DNA of 64,000 nucleotides from Anabaena minutissima FACHB-250 (GCF_014697125.1 NZ_JACJRG010000021.1:39682-103681), one strand, 5' to 3'. Positions 54,077 through 63,888 are shown, counted from the first letter of the stretch. Notes: generated from the letters alone by a model not told the origin. A program made the numbers and translations.

Positions 54077-56233
54077 TTAACGATTCACCGCCGCAGCTTC
54101 CCGTGCCGCAGCTGCCTGATCGGGGTGGATACCCAAGCGTGTGAGGTTAATCCGTCCCTTATTGTCAATTTCGCGTACCTTGACAACGACTTCATCGCCT
54201 ACAGCTACTTCATCCTCAACCTTGCCCACACGATAATCAGCCAGTTGGGAAATATGGATCATTCCTTCCTTACCGGGGAGAAATTCCACAAAAGCACCTA
54301 TTGGTATAATCCGAGTCACGCGTCCAGCATAGACATCGCCTTCATTCAACTTGCGGGTCATGCCTTGAACGATATTACGCGCTCTCTTGGCTTTATTCTC
54401 ATCTACCGCAGAAATAGTAACTGTGCCATCATCTTCGATGTCAATTTTCGCACCAGTTTCTTCGGTGATACCCTTGATTGTTTTACCACCAGGGCCAATG
54501 ACTAGACCAATCATGTCTGGATCAATCTTAATCGTCAACAGACGCGGCGCATAAGGTGAAGTTTCAGGGCGCGGTTGGTCAATGGCTTGCAACATTTTAT
54601 CGAGAATGTGCAACCTGGCGGCTTTGGCTTGGTTGATGGCTTGGGCAATAACTTCCATAGGCAAACCAGATATTTTCATATCCATTTGCAAGGCGGTAAT
54701 TCCTGTATCTGTGCCGGCGACTTTAAAGTCCATGTCTCCCAAGAAGTCTTCAATGCCTTGAATGTCTGTCAGGACTCGGACTTCATCTCCTTCTTTGATC
54801 AAACCCATAGCCGCACCACTGACTGGTTTGAGAATAGGTACACCAGCATCCATTAAGGCCAGAGTAGAACCGCACACAGAACCCATTGAGGTAGAACCGT
54901 TAGAAGATAACACCTCTGAAACGATACGAATCACGTAGGGGAATTGTTCTTTCGGTGGTAGTACAGGTAAAATGGCTCGTTCTGCCAATGCACCGTGACC
55001 GATTTCTCGTCTACCTGGGGCGCGTAAAGGTTTGGTTTCTCCCACTGAGAACGGCGGGAAATTGTAATGATGCAGGTAGCGTTTGGATTGGTCTGTTTGC
55101 AAGTCATCGTTGAGGTTTTGAGCATCTCCGGGAGTACCGAGGGTACAAGCGGATAATACCTGGGTTAGTCCTCGGTTAAATAGCCCGCTACCGTGGACGC
55201 GCTTGGGTAAGACATCCACTTGACAAGACACAGGACGGACTTCATCGAGTTTGCGTCCATCAACACGCACGTTATCTTCGACGATTTGACGGCGCATGAA
55301 GTGCTTAGTGATGTCTTTAAAAGTGTTCCCCAAGGCTTTGCTATTGGCAGTAGCAGCAAGGCGGATTGGGTCGTCTTCTGAGAGTGCGGCGATCGCTGTG
55401 GCAATATTGTCTTTAACGGCATCCAACGCGGTATCGCGTTCGGGTTTAGCCAAATTAAATTGAGCCAGAATTTTCTTAATTTCGTCGCTAGCGCGATCGC
55501 GGATATAATTTGCCAGAGTTTGATCTACCTCTGGTTTTGCTTCTTGGACAATTTCTAAACCCATTTCTGCTACTAAATCTTGCTGCGCCTTGATTAAATC
55601 GCGCACAGCTTCGTAGCCAAAATCAATCGCTTCAATAATATCTCGCTCTGGCAATTGATTAGCACCTGCTTCCACCATGATTATGCCATGTGGTGAACCA
55701 GCTACAATCAAATCCAAATCTCCAGCTTCGATTTCTGCATAGGTGGGGTTGATGATAAAGTCATCACCTACTAAGCCTACTCGTACTGCTGCCATTGGCC
55801 CGTTAAAGGGAATTTGGGCAATCAGAGTTGCGATCGAAGCACCTGTCACCGCCAATACGTCCGGTGGTACTAGCTCATCCATTGACATTGTAAATGCCAC
55901 AACTTGCAAGTCATCCCGCAACCATGAAGGGAACAAAGGACGCAAGGGACGGTCAATTAAACGACTGGTGAGAGTGGCTTTTTCTGGTGGACGACCTTCC
56001 CGGCGCATGATCCCACCAGGTATTCTCCCAGCTGCGTATAGTCTTTCTTCGTAATCTACTGTTAGGGGAAGGAAATCAATGCCCTCTCTGGCTGTTGATC
56101 GCGTAGCTGTTACTAAAACAACTGTATCCCCTGATTCTATCAACACAGACCCACCAGCTTGCGGTGCTAGTAGGCCTACTTTCAGTCGAATATCCCTTCC
56201 ATCGAAGGATATTGACTTCTCAAATTCTGCCAT
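54077..56233 (-). CDS. pnp: Polynucleotide phosphorylase
   Basis: A 718-residue 3'-5' exoribonuclease/polymerase; in cyanobacteria it also makes the heteropolymeric RNA tails. Two RNase PH domains: residues about 10-140 (SGDTVVLVTATRSTAREGID, GGIMRREGRPPEKATLTSRL) and about 320-540 (GSGLFNRGLTQVLSACTLGT, SNGSTSMGSVCGSTLALMDA, GDMDFKVAGTDTGITALQMD). Then KH (IKIDPDMIGLVIGPGGKTIK) and S1 (GDVYAGRVTRIIPIGAFVEF) RNA-binding domains. Normal length and all blocks intact. 54019-54068 may terminate it. Confidence 0.98.
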   Translation of the reverse strand: MAEFEKSISFDGRDIRLKVGLLAPQAGGSVLIESGDTVVLVTATRSTAREGIDFLPLTVDYEERLYAAGRIPGGIMRREGRPPEKATLTSRLIDRPLRPLFPSWLRDDLQVVAFTMSMDELVPPDVLAVTGASIATLIAQIPFNGPMAAVRVGLVGDDFIINPTYAEIEAGDLDLIVAGSPHGIIMVEAGANQLPERDIIEAIDFGYEAVRDLIKAQQDLVAEMGLEIVQEAKPEVDQTLANYIRDRASDEIKKILAQFNLAKPERDTALDAVKDNIATAIAALSEDDPIRLAATANSKALGNTFKDITKHFMRRQIVEDNVRVDGRKLDEVRPVSCQVDVLPKRVHGSGLFNRGLTQVLSACTLGTPGDAQNLNDDLQTDQSKRYLHHYNFPPFSVGETKPLRAPGRREIGHGALAERAILPVLPPKEQFPYVIRIVSEVLSSNGSTSMGSVCGSTLALMDAGVPILKPVSGAAMGLIKEGDEVRVLTDIQGIEDFLGDMDFKVAGTDTGITALQMDMKISGLPMEVIAQAINQAKAARLHILDKMLQAIDQPRPETSPYAPRLLTIKIDPDMIGLVIGPGGKTIKGITEETGAKIDIEDDGTVTISAVDENKAKRARNIVQGMTRKLNEGDVYAGRVTRIIPIGAFVEFLPGKEGMIHISQLADYRVGKVEDEVAVGDEVVVKVREIDNKGRINLTRLGIHPDQAAAAREAAAVNR

Positions 56234-56886
56234 TCAGCTTTTTTTCCTTCTCTTTCTTTATTCTCTCACTGTGGCAATCCTAACATTTATGCCCTATGGC
56301 TGACTTCTGTTACATACAAAGAGCAACAAGTTCCTCAACGCCAAGCACGATACACACTCAGCGCATCCACCATCTGTTCATCAGCTAGTTTTGCCACTCG
56401 TTGAGTGCTTACAATGATATCAAGGGATTGCGGATTAGGTACTGGGGACTGGGGACTGGGAATTTGAGATTTTAGATTTTGGATTGAATAATCTAAAATT
56501 GCAAATCCACTCATTGAAAGGCTGGGGACTGGGTACTAGTACAGCACGGCGTAAATTAACTCACTATCTAAAATCCTGGAAAAGCTTAGAAATCAGCGTG
56601 ATTTATGGGTGATTTAGACTTTTGACTCTTGCCTGATTGTACTATCTTTCCTAGTTCCTAATACAGAGTGGCGAAAATCACGCTACCATCTAAAAAATAG
56701 CTAAATCAATATTGTGACTATGAAAAATTTTAATTGATATATCAATATTATTTACTTTTATAAAATTATAAGTATTTTACAATATTTAAATTTCATGACC
56801 ATAAAGATATCAAAACAAATATAGTTCTTATTAAACAAGCAATACTTAATAATTTTATTTTTGATTAAAGTCTGAGTAGTTAACAA
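56234..56886. other. Divergent spacer between pnp and the SNF2 helicase gene
   Basis: 56415-56535 holds GGGGACTGGGGACTGGGA repeats and the ATTTTAGATTTTGGATTGAA unit with its hairpin partner. 56536-56680 is a single-copy-looking stretch. 56690-56886 is strongly AT-rich and probably contains the helicase gene promoter. Confidence 0.55.
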
Positions 56887-59800
56887 ATGGCAATTTTACA
56901 CGGTAGTTGGTTATTAAAAGGTCAGGAAAACTATTTATTTATTTGGGGTGAAACTTGGCGATCGCCACGAGTTAATGTGAACTTGAGTGAATTAGCACTA
57001 AATCCCTTGGCAATGACAGCAGTTGAGTTAGGTGAGTGGCTGTCTGCTGAAAATATTAGCATTGCAGACTTCATCACTCAACCAGAAAAAAAGCCATCTA
57101 CCAAGGTCGCAAGTTCTAAAAAGATAAATTTACCGATTCATTCTCAAGTAGTTAATCTACCAACTTATATTTTAGAAATAACTACAGAAGAGACAGTATT
57201 GATGTCTCCCTTACATTCTGGTGCGTTGGCATCTGAGATGGACTCTCAAAAATACTTACAACCTTGGCGAATCGAAGGTTTTTGTCTCAACCCCATACAG
57301 GCTATCAAATTTCTCACTTCTTTACCCTTAAATATTGTCAATGGGGAAGATACATTTTTAGGTGGAGATTTACGCTTTTGGTCACAGGTTGCCCGTTGGA
57401 GTTTAGATTTAATTTCACGATCTAAGTTTTTACCAATTATCCAGCGACAAGCTAATGAGAATTTTGACGCAAAATGGCAAGTCCTTCTAGATAGTGCCAT
57501 AGATGGAACTCGCTTAGAAAAGTTGGCGACGAAAATGCCCTTGGTTTGTCGGACTTACGGGGGACTGGGGACTGGGGGAGAATTTAGTCAGTCACCAATG
57601 TACGTTGATTTTCCCAGTCAGCCGCAAGACTTAATTTTGGCGTTTCTCAATAGTGTGATAGATGCCCAAGTGCGGGAGATGGTGGGGACTCAAACTCTGG
57701 TTGAACCTAGGGTAATGGCATCTTTACCATTGGCGGTGCGTCAGTGGTTGCAGTCTTTAACTGGTGGATCTAATGTAGTGAATGCAGATGTTATTGGTAT
57801 AGAGAGACTAGAAGCGGCACTGAAAGCTTGGACGATGCCGCTACAATACCAATTAGCCAGCAAAAATCAATTTCGTGCTTGTTTTGAGTTGCGATCTCCT
57901 GACGCTGAAGAAACTGATTGGACACTAGCATATTTTTTGCAAGCGGCTGATCATCCCGAATTTTTAGTAGATGCAGCAACGATTTGGCATCATCCAGTTG
58001 AGCAATTAGTTTATCAAAATCGCACCATTGACCAACCGCAAGAAACATTATTGCGGGGTTTGGGTTTAGCTTCTCGATTGTATCCATTGCTTGCACCCAG
58101 TTTAGATGCTGAATGTCCCCAATCTTGCCGACTTACCCCTATGCAAGCCTATGAATTTATTAAATCCGTGGCTTGGCGGTTTGAAGATAGCGGTTTAGGT
58201 GTGATTTTACCGCCTAGTTTGGCAAACCGCGAAGGCTGGGCAACCCGCTTGGGGTTAAAAATTTCTGCCGAAACCTCAAAGAAAAAACAGGGGCGTTTAG
58301 GATTGCAGAGTTTGCTGAATTTTCAATGGCAATTAGCTATTGGCGGACAAACTATTTCTAAAGCAGAATTTGATCGCTTGGTGGCTTTAAATAGCCCTTT
58401 GGTAGAAATTAACGGCGAATGGGTGGAATTGCGTCCCCAAGATATTAAGACAGCCCAAACCTTTTTTGTATCTCGCAAAGACCAAATGTCTTTGTCTTTA
58501 GAAGATGCTTTACGCCTGAGTACAGGAGATACCCAGGTGATTGAAAAATTACCAGTAGTCAGCTTTGAAGCATCTGGGGCTTTAGAAGAATTAATTGGGG
58601 CTTTAACTAATAATCAAGCAGTTGCACCTTTACCCATACCGAAAAACTTTCGCGGACAGTTGCGGCCTTATCAAGAAAGAGGCGCAGCTTGGCTAGCTTT
58701 TCTAGAACGTTGGGGTTTAGGCGCGTGTCTCGCCGACGATATGGGACTCGGTAAAACCGTGCAGTTCATCGCCTTTCTACTACACCTGAAAGAACAGGAT
58801 GTATTAGAAAAACCAACTTTATTAGTTTGCCCTACTTCTGTGTTAGGTAACTGGGAACGGGAGGTTAAAAAATTCGCCCCTACACTCAAAGTTTTAGAAT
58901 ATCACGGTGATAAACGTCCTAAAGGTAAGACATTTCAAGAAGCAGTGAAAAAGCATGATTTAGTTATTACTAGTTATTCACTAATTCACCGGGATATTAA
59001 ATCATTACAGGGTGTAGATTGGCAGATAATTGTGCTAGATGAAGCCCAAAATGTAAAAAATTCTGAAGCTAAACAGTCACAGGCTATCAGACAATTAGAA
59101 GCAACATTTCGCATAGCTTTAACAGGGACTCCAGTAGAAAATAGACTCCAAGAGTTGTGGTCTATTTTAGATTTTCTCAATCCTGGTTATTTAGGCAATC
59201 GACAATTCTTCCAGCGTCGATTTGCTATGCCAATTGAAAAGTATGGAGATGCAGCTTCGTTAAATCAATTGCGTTCTCTAGTTCAACCTTTTATTTTACG
59301 TCGCCTCAAAACTGACCGGGATATTATTCAAGACTTACCAGAGAAGCAAGAAATGACAGTCTTTTGTGGCTTAACAACGGAACAAGCCGCACTTTATCAA
59401 CAAGTAGTAGAAGTATCTTTAACAGAGATTGACTCTGCTGAAGGATTGCAACGTCGAGGGATGATTTTAGGTTTATTAGTTAAACTCAAACAAATCTGTA
59501 ATCATCCAGCCCAGTATTTAAAAGAAGCTAACTTAGCACAACATAATTCAGCCAAATTACAACGGCTAGAAGAGATGTTAGAAATAGCTTTAGCAGAAGG
59601 CGATCGCGCGTTAATATTCACCCAATTTGCCGAATGGGGTAAATTACTCAAACCCCACCTAGAAAAGCAACTCGGACGCGAAATATTCTTTTTATATGGT
59701 AGTACCACCAAAAAGCAACGCGAAGAAATGATTGACCGTTTCCAACATGACCCCCAAGGTCCACCAATTATGATTTTGTCGCTCAAAGCTGGTGGTGTAG

Positions 59801-60102
59801 GGTTAAATTTAACCAGAGCAAATCACGTCTTCCACTTTGATAGATGGTGGAATCCAGCCGTAGAGAATCAAGCGACAGACCGAGTATTTCGTATTGGTCA
59901 AACTCGCAATGTGCAAGTACATAAATTTGTTTGCACTGGTACGTTAGAAGAAAAAATTCATGACATGATTGAAAGTAAAAAACAACTAGCAGAACAAGTA
60001 GTTGGTGCTGGTGAACAATGGTTAACTGAACTAGATACAGACCAACTCCGCAACCTACTAATCTTAGACCGCAATGCAGTTATTGAGGAAGATACAGAAT
60101 AA
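56887..60102 (+). CDS. SNF2/RapA-family helicase-like ATPase
   Basis: A 1,071-residue protein. The N-terminal half (about residues 1-590) is the region common in bacterial HepA/SNF2 proteins, with helicase-associated helices (FEDSGLGVILPPSLANREGW). Residues about 590-1060 form the SNF2 motor: RPYQERGAAWLAF, Walker A ADDMGLGKTVQFIAFLLHLK, DEAQNVKNSEAKQSQAI, TGTPVENRLQELWSILDFLN, FTQFAEWGKLLKPHLEKQL, LSLKAGGVGLNLTRANHVFH and DRVFRIGQTRNVQVHKF. It translocates on double-stranded DNA or strips bound proteins. A SWIM zinc-finger gene, the usual partner of this helicase type in bacteria, follows after an intervening GNAT gene. Confidence 0.93.
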   Translation: MAILHGSWLLKGQENYLFIWGETWRSPRVNVNLSELALNPLAMTAVELGEWLSAENISIADFITQPEKKPSTKVASSKKINLPIHSQVVNLPTYILEITTEETVLMSPLHSGALASEMDSQKYLQPWRIEGFCLNPIQAIKFLTSLPLNIVNGEDTFLGGDLRFWSQVARWSLDLISRSKFLPIIQRQANENFDAKWQVLLDSAIDGTRLEKLATKMPLVCRTYGGLGTGGEFSQSPMYVDFPSQPQDLILAFLNSVIDAQVREMVGTQTLVEPRVMASLPLAVRQWLQSLTGGSNVVNADVIGIERLEAALKAWTMPLQYQLASKNQFRACFELRSPDAEETDWTLAYFLQAADHPEFLVDAATIWHHPVEQLVYQNRTIDQPQETLLRGLGLASRLYPLLAPSLDAECPQSCRLTPMQAYEFIKSVAWRFEDSGLGVILPPSLANREGWATRLGLKISAETSKKKQGRLGLQSLLNFQWQLAIGGQTISKAEFDRLVALNSPLVEINGEWVELRPQDIKTAQTFFVSRKDQMSLSLEDALRLSTGDTQVIEKLPVVSFEASGALEELIGALTNNQAVAPLPIPKNFRGQLRPYQERGAAWLAFLERWGLGACLADDMGLGKTVQFIAFLLHLKEQDVLEKPTLLVCPTSVLGNWEREVKKFAPTLKVLEYHGDKRPKGKTFQEAVKKHDLVITSYSLIHRDIKSLQGVDWQIIVLDEAQNVKNSEAKQSQAIRQLEATFRIALTGTPVENRLQELWSILDFLNPGYLGNRQFFQRRFAMPIEKYGDAASLNQLRSLVQPFILRRLKTDRDIIQDLPEKQEMTVFCGLTTEQAALYQQVVEVSLTEIDSAEGLQRRGMILGLLVKLKQICNHPAQYLKEANLAQHNSAKLQRLEEMLEIALAEGDRALIFTQFAEWGKLLKPHLEKQLGREIFFLYGSTTKKQREEMIDRFQHDPQGPPIMILSLKAGGVGLNLTRANHVFHFDRWWNPAVENQATDRVFRIGQTRNVQVHKFVCTGTLEEKIHDMIESKKQLAEQVVGAGEQWLTELDTDQLRNLLILDRNAVIEEDTE

Positions 60103-60274
60103 AAGCGGAAGGCCAACCACAATCTTAATCCGACTAAGCTTGAATGTGAGGTAAAATAAACTCCTGAGAAATCGTTGAAGAAAATAATTTATTTAAATGG
60201 TAGCTGAATATCACCGCATTATCTACTGTGATTCGACTACTATAGTAAATTGTTTGATATTTATATTTGATGCC

Positions 60275-60778
60275 ATGAAAATTAAAAAATTAACCAAGTA
60301 TGATGCAGAAAATTATAGGAAGCTGAGATTGGAGGCTTTATATAACAGTCCTGATTCGTTTGGCACAATGTATCAGGAAGAAGCCATTAAGACAATAGAT
60401 AATTTTAGGGAAAGGATACCAGTAGATAACAATAACTTCATATTGGGTTACGAGAAGGATAAAGAGTTAATTGGAATGGTGGCATTTCATCAAGAATCAA
60501 GAATAAAAGTAAGACATAAAGCATACATTCGTAGTATGTATGTTAAACCAGAATATCGAGGTAAAGGCATAGGTAAGTTACTACTGAATCAATTAATTGA
60601 AATAGCTAAAACTATTAATGATATAGAAATTTTATTAATTGATGTAGTATCAAATAATATGTCAGCAAAACAACTTTATCTATCTTTTGGGTTTCAAATA
60701 TATGCTTTAGAAAAGATGGCATATAAATTTAATAGTCAATATTTTGATATGGAGTTGATGTTTTTACAAATTAAATAA
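60275..60778 (+). CDS. GNAT-family N-acetyltransferase
   Basis: 167 residues from ATG 60275 (MKIKKLTKYDAENYRKLRLE); 26 upstream codons in frame look random. The acetyl-CoA site is in SMYVKPEYRGKGIGKLLLNQ (Q/RxxGxG/A motif) and the last strand is DVVSNNMSAKQLYLSFGFQI, both typical. The base composition is clearly AT-richer than the helicase and SWIM genes around it. It interrupts the usual helicase-SWIM pair. This is consistent with later insertion or with a functional role in the module. The substrate is unknown. Confidence 0.85.
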   Translation: MKIKKLTKYDAENYRKLRLEALYNSPDSFGTMYQEEAIKTIDNFRERIPVDNNNFILGYEKDKELIGMVAFHQESRIKVRHKAYIRSMYVKPEYRGKGIGKLLLNQLIEIAKTINDIEILLIDVVSNNMSAKQLYLSFGFQIYALEKMAYKFNSQYFDMELMFLQIK

Positions 60779-60807
60779 TAAAATATTTAACTAATAACTA
60801 ATGATTT

Positions 60808-61644
60808 ATGACAAACACAACATTACAATCAAGCCGGGAATGGTGGTCACAAAGATGGCTAGAATTACTCGATTCCTACCGCTTTAAAAAAAGATTAGAA
60901 CGCGCCAGAAACTATGCACGCCAAGGTAACGTTCTCAGCATTGAATTCAAAGGTGCAAAAGTTTTAGCCAAGGTGCAAGGTAGTGAGGTCGAACCTTATA
61001 CAGTTTCGCTTTCCCTTAATTCTTTTAGCGATGAAGAGTGGGGTTACATCATTGAAACCATGTCTAAAAAAGCGGTTTTCGCTGCCAAATTATTAGCAGG
61101 AGAAATGCCCCAAAATATTGAAGAAGTATTTACCGCTAATGGTTTATCTTTGTTTCCCTTTACCCTAGGGGATGTTCACAGTAAATGTTCCTGTCCTGAT
61201 AAAGCCAACCCTTGTAAGCACGTTGGTGCAATCTACTATCAATTAGGCGACAGATTCAGCGAAGACCCCTTTGTTTTATTTCAATTGCGGGGACGCACTA
61301 AAGAACAAATCATTAGCGACTTACGTCAACTACGTGGTGCAAAATTAGAACCTGATGCAACCCCAACACCAGATCATCAACAAACAATTAATCATAATCA
61401 ATATAATGTCAAAATTGATACTTTCTGGCAATATAATGAACCACTAGATTCTTCTTTGGTAGTGATTACACCATCCAGTAACGAGACAGTATTAGATGTC
61501 TTGGGGGCTATTCCGCTAGCCAAAACCGAGGAGAGCGTGATTAATTTAACTTCCAGCGATGTAGTAATGAAATATTTGGAGACTCTCTACAAAGAAGCTA
61601 GTCAAAAGGCAATGTTAGCAGCAATGAATGTAGGGGGAAGCTGA
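60808..61644 (+). CDS. SWIM zinc-finger protein
   Basis: A 278-residue protein. The zinc motif CSCPDKANPCKHVGAIYYQL (CxCx7CxH) is at about residues 129-150. The N-terminal half (RLERARNYARQGNVLSIEFK, KAVFAAKLLAGEMPQNIEEV) binds or presents the finger; the C-terminal part has no catalytic features. SWIM proteins in bacteria are generally next to SNF2-type helicases and are thought to target them to DNA or proteins. Here the helicase lies 0.7 kb upstream, with a GNAT gene in between; spacing to the GNAT gene is 29 bp. Confidence 0.92.
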   Translation: MTNTTLQSSREWWSQRWLELLDSYRFKKRLERARNYARQGNVLSIEFKGAKVLAKVQGSEVEPYTVSLSLNSFSDEEWGYIIETMSKKAVFAAKLLAGEMPQNIEEVFTANGLSLFPFTLGDVHSKCSCPDKANPCKHVGAIYYQLGDRFSEDPFVLFQLRGRTKEQIISDLRQLRGAKLEPDATPTPDHQQTINHNQYNVKIDTFWQYNEPLDSSLVVITPSSNETVLDVLGAIPLAKTEESVINLTSSDVVMKYLETLYKEASQKAMLAAMNVGGS

Positions 61645-61751
61645 TATACTCTACATAAGTCAAGTAGAGAATAGTTTGATTAATTGGTTGTATTGGTATT
61701 GAAGATTAGTGGTTGAATGTTATTGATAGGCAATCACCCAGTTAAATCAAC

Positions 61752-62054
61752 ATGGAAATTCAAACCAGAATTATCTCACTAGAACTTGCTGATGGCATAA
61801 ATATTAAAGTTGAAGCCACACCCATTGGTGAACGCAAAGGCGTTTTGCAATCCCAAGATTTTCATCAAGTGACTACTGCTATTGAGTCTCTGACGAAAGA
61901 AATTTCCGAAACATTACAAAAAGTGAAGCCTGATAGAGCGACTGTGAAATTTGGTATAGAAATTGGCATCGAATCAGGCAAACTCACACCTTTAATCGTC
62001 AAAGGTGTTTCCACCGCAAATTTTGAGATTACCTTAGAGTGGATTAATAATTAA
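61752..62054 (+). CDS. CU044_2847-type (trypsin-co-occurring domain 1) small protein
   Basis: A 100-residue protein with the Trypco1 pattern: a beta strand SLELADGINIKVEATPIGER, a helix FHQVTTAIESLTKEISETLQ, then KPDRATVKFGIEIGIESGKL and a final strand VSTANFEITLEWINN. Trypco1 proteins accompany trypsin-like proteases and STAND/effector modules in predicted bacterial conflict systems. No protease gene is adjacent in this window; the nearest neighbours are the SWIM gene upstream (107 bp) and the PCP_red gene downstream on the opposite strand. The family assignment is by pattern; the local role is inferred. Confidence 0.75.
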   Translation: MEIQTRIISLELADGINIKVEATPIGERKGVLQSQDFHQVTTAIESLTKEISETLQKVKPDRATVKFGIEIGIESGKLTPLIVKGVSTANFEITLEWINN

Positions 62055-62114
62055 GCCGCCATTATTATCCCCTACACAACTTTCGGCAAAAATAAATATA
62101 TCAACTCCAAGCAT

Positions 62115-62300
62115 TTACTGTCCAAACTCTGCTCTAGCTTGCTCAACTAAATCTGCTGTCACTACATCTTTTCCTGCTTGACGTGCCAAATTCTCAATTC
62201 GGGCTTTCGCTTGAGCGCGAACAAAAAAGGGAATATTCTGTAACTTATCTTTGGCTTCGGATGTCCAACGCAAAACATCAGTAAAATTAAATTCTTTCAT
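62115..62300 (-). CDS. Stand-alone PCP_red-domain protein
   Basis: A 61-residue protein with the small helical domain that ends the ChlB/BchB subunit of light-independent protochlorophyllide reductase: LRWTSEAKDKLQNIPFFVRA followed by KARIENLARQAG and TADLVEQARAEF. Stand-alone copies exist in cyanobacteria, with unknown role; binding of a tetrapyrrole or the nitrogenase-like complex can only be guessed. It lies just after the psbDC transcription unit on the same strand, beyond the terminator. Confidence 0.8.
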   Translation of the reverse strand: MKEFNFTDVLRWTSEAKDKLQNIPFFVRAQAKARIENLARQAGKDVVTADLVEQARAEFGQ

Positions 62301-62424
62301 CTTGCCTAGTACCCCCTGATTTGCCTTGGTTACTTCAAGCTAGTAACAAAAATTAATTTAGATTCCTGTGAATCATTATGTCTATGAGTTTTTTAGACAT
62401 CTTTACGATTAAACCAATAGTACC

Positions 62425-62457
62425 AAAAAAAGGCTCTTGGTGTAACACCAAGAGCCT
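62425..62457 (-). terminator. psbC: Rho-independent terminator of psbDC
   Basis: AGGCTCTTGGTG and CACCAAGAGCCT (62431-62457) form a 12-bp stem with a tight loop, followed on the minus strand by a run of seven T residues (62431-62425). Forty-odd bases after the psbC stop. Confidence 0.92.
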
Positions 62458-62499
62458 CAAAAGCGTTCGATTGTCAGTGATGAAATAAAACTTTAGAAC

Positions 62500-63888
62500 C
62501 TAGTCAAGTTCAGTCATTGTCATTGCTGGTTCATTCTCACGGTCAATACCTCTCTCAAAACCACCAGCAGCAGCGCGGGCGCGACCAGCGTGCCACAAGT
62601 GACCGATGAGGAAGAAGAAACCTAATACGAAGTGAGAAGTAGATAACCACGCACGAGGAGATACGTAGTTGAAGGAGTTAATTTCGGTAGCTACACCACC
62701 CACGGAGTTCAAAGAACCCAGAGGAGCATGGGTCATATATTCAGCAGCTCGACGAGCTTGCCAAGGCTGAATATCGTTCTTGATTTTTTCTAAGTCAAGA
62801 CCGTTAGGACCACGTAGAGGCTCTAACCAAGGGCCACGGAAATCCCAGAAGCGCATGGTTTCTCCACCAAAGATGATTTCACCGGTAGGAGAGCGCATCA
62901 GGTATTTACCCAGACCTGTAGGGCCTTGAGCAGAACCAACGTTAGCACCTAAGCGTTGGTCACGAATCAAGAAGGTTAAAGCTTGAGCTTGAGAAGCTTC
63001 GGGGCCTGTAGGACCGAAAAATTCGCTGGGATAAACGGTGTTGTTGTACCAAACCATACAAGAAGCGATGAAGCCCATCAAGGACAAAGCACCCAAACTG
63101 TAGGATAGGTAAGCTTCACCAGACCAGATGAACGCACGACGCGCCCAACCAAAAGGCTTGGTGAAGATGTGCCAAATACCACCAGAGATACAAATCAGGG
63201 CAACCCAGATGTGACCGCCGATAACATCTTCCATGTTATCTACGCCGACAATCCAGCCTGCGCCACCAAAGGGAGATTCGATTAAATAACCGAAGATGAC
63301 GGCAGGATTTAGGGTTGGATTGGTAATTACACGCACATCACCACCACCAGGAGCCCAAGTGTCATATACACCGCCGAAGAACATAGCCTTCAACACTAGG
63401 AGCAACGCACCACAGCCCAAGATGATTAGGTGGAAGCCGATGATATTGGTCATCTTGTTCTTGTCTTTCCAGTCATAACCAAAGAAAGAGGAATACTCTT
63501 CTAAGGTTTCTGGGCCACGAACAGCATGATAAATACCACCAAAGCCCAATACGGCAGAGGAAATAATGTGGAGTACACCAACTACAAAGTAGGGGAAGGT
63601 ATCGAGGACTTCACCACCCGCACCAACACCCCAACCGAGGGTAGCAATGTGAGGTAGCAGGATTAAGCCCTGTTCGTACATTGGTTTTTCTGGAACAAAG
63701 TGAGCGACTTCAAACAAGGTCATCGCTCCAGCCCAGAATACAATTAAACCAGCATGAGCAACGTGTGCGCCCAGCAGTTTACCAGATAAGTTGATTAAAC
63801 GAGCATTGCCAGACCACCAAGCAAATCCACTGGATTCTTGGTCACGTCCGCCGCCCATTACGCCAGTTCTATTAGAGAGCGTTACCAC
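62500..63888 (-). CDS. psbC: Photosystem II CP43 chlorophyll apoprotein
   Basis: 462 residues from a GTG at 63888 (MVTLSNRTGVMGGGRDQESS), the start known for cyanobacterial psbC; the open frame upstream (26 codons) is psbD read in another frame. CP43 is a six-span inner antenna protein of photosystem II in the thylakoid. It carries chlorophyll-binding His residues in LLGAHVAHAGLIVFWAG, PHIATLGWGVG, HIISSAVLGFGGIYH and SHFVLGFFFLIGHLWHAGRA. The large loop E near 320-420 includes the Mn-cluster ligand segment GGETMRFWDFRGPW. It overlaps psbD by 17 bp. A strong terminator follows. Confidence 0.98.
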   Translation of the reverse strand: MVTLSNRTGVMGGGRDQESSGFAWWSGNARLINLSGKLLGAHVAHAGLIVFWAGAMTLFEVAHFVPEKPMYEQGLILLPHIATLGWGVGAGGEVLDTFPYFVVGVLHIISSAVLGFGGIYHAVRGPETLEEYSSFFGYDWKDKNKMTNIIGFHLIILGCGALLLVLKAMFFGGVYDTWAPGGGDVRVITNPTLNPAVIFGYLIESPFGGAGWIVGVDNMEDVIGGHIWVALICISGGIWHIFTKPFGWARRAFIWSGEAYLSYSLGALSLMGFIASCMVWYNNTVYPSEFFGPTGPEASQAQALTFLIRDQRLGANVGSAQGPTGLGKYLMRSPTGEIIFGGETMRFWDFRGPWLEPLRGPNGLDLEKIKNDIQPWQARRAAEYMTHAPLGSLNSVGGVATEINSFNYVSPRAWLSTSHFVLGFFFLIGHLWHAGRARAAAGGFERGIDRENEPAMTMTELD

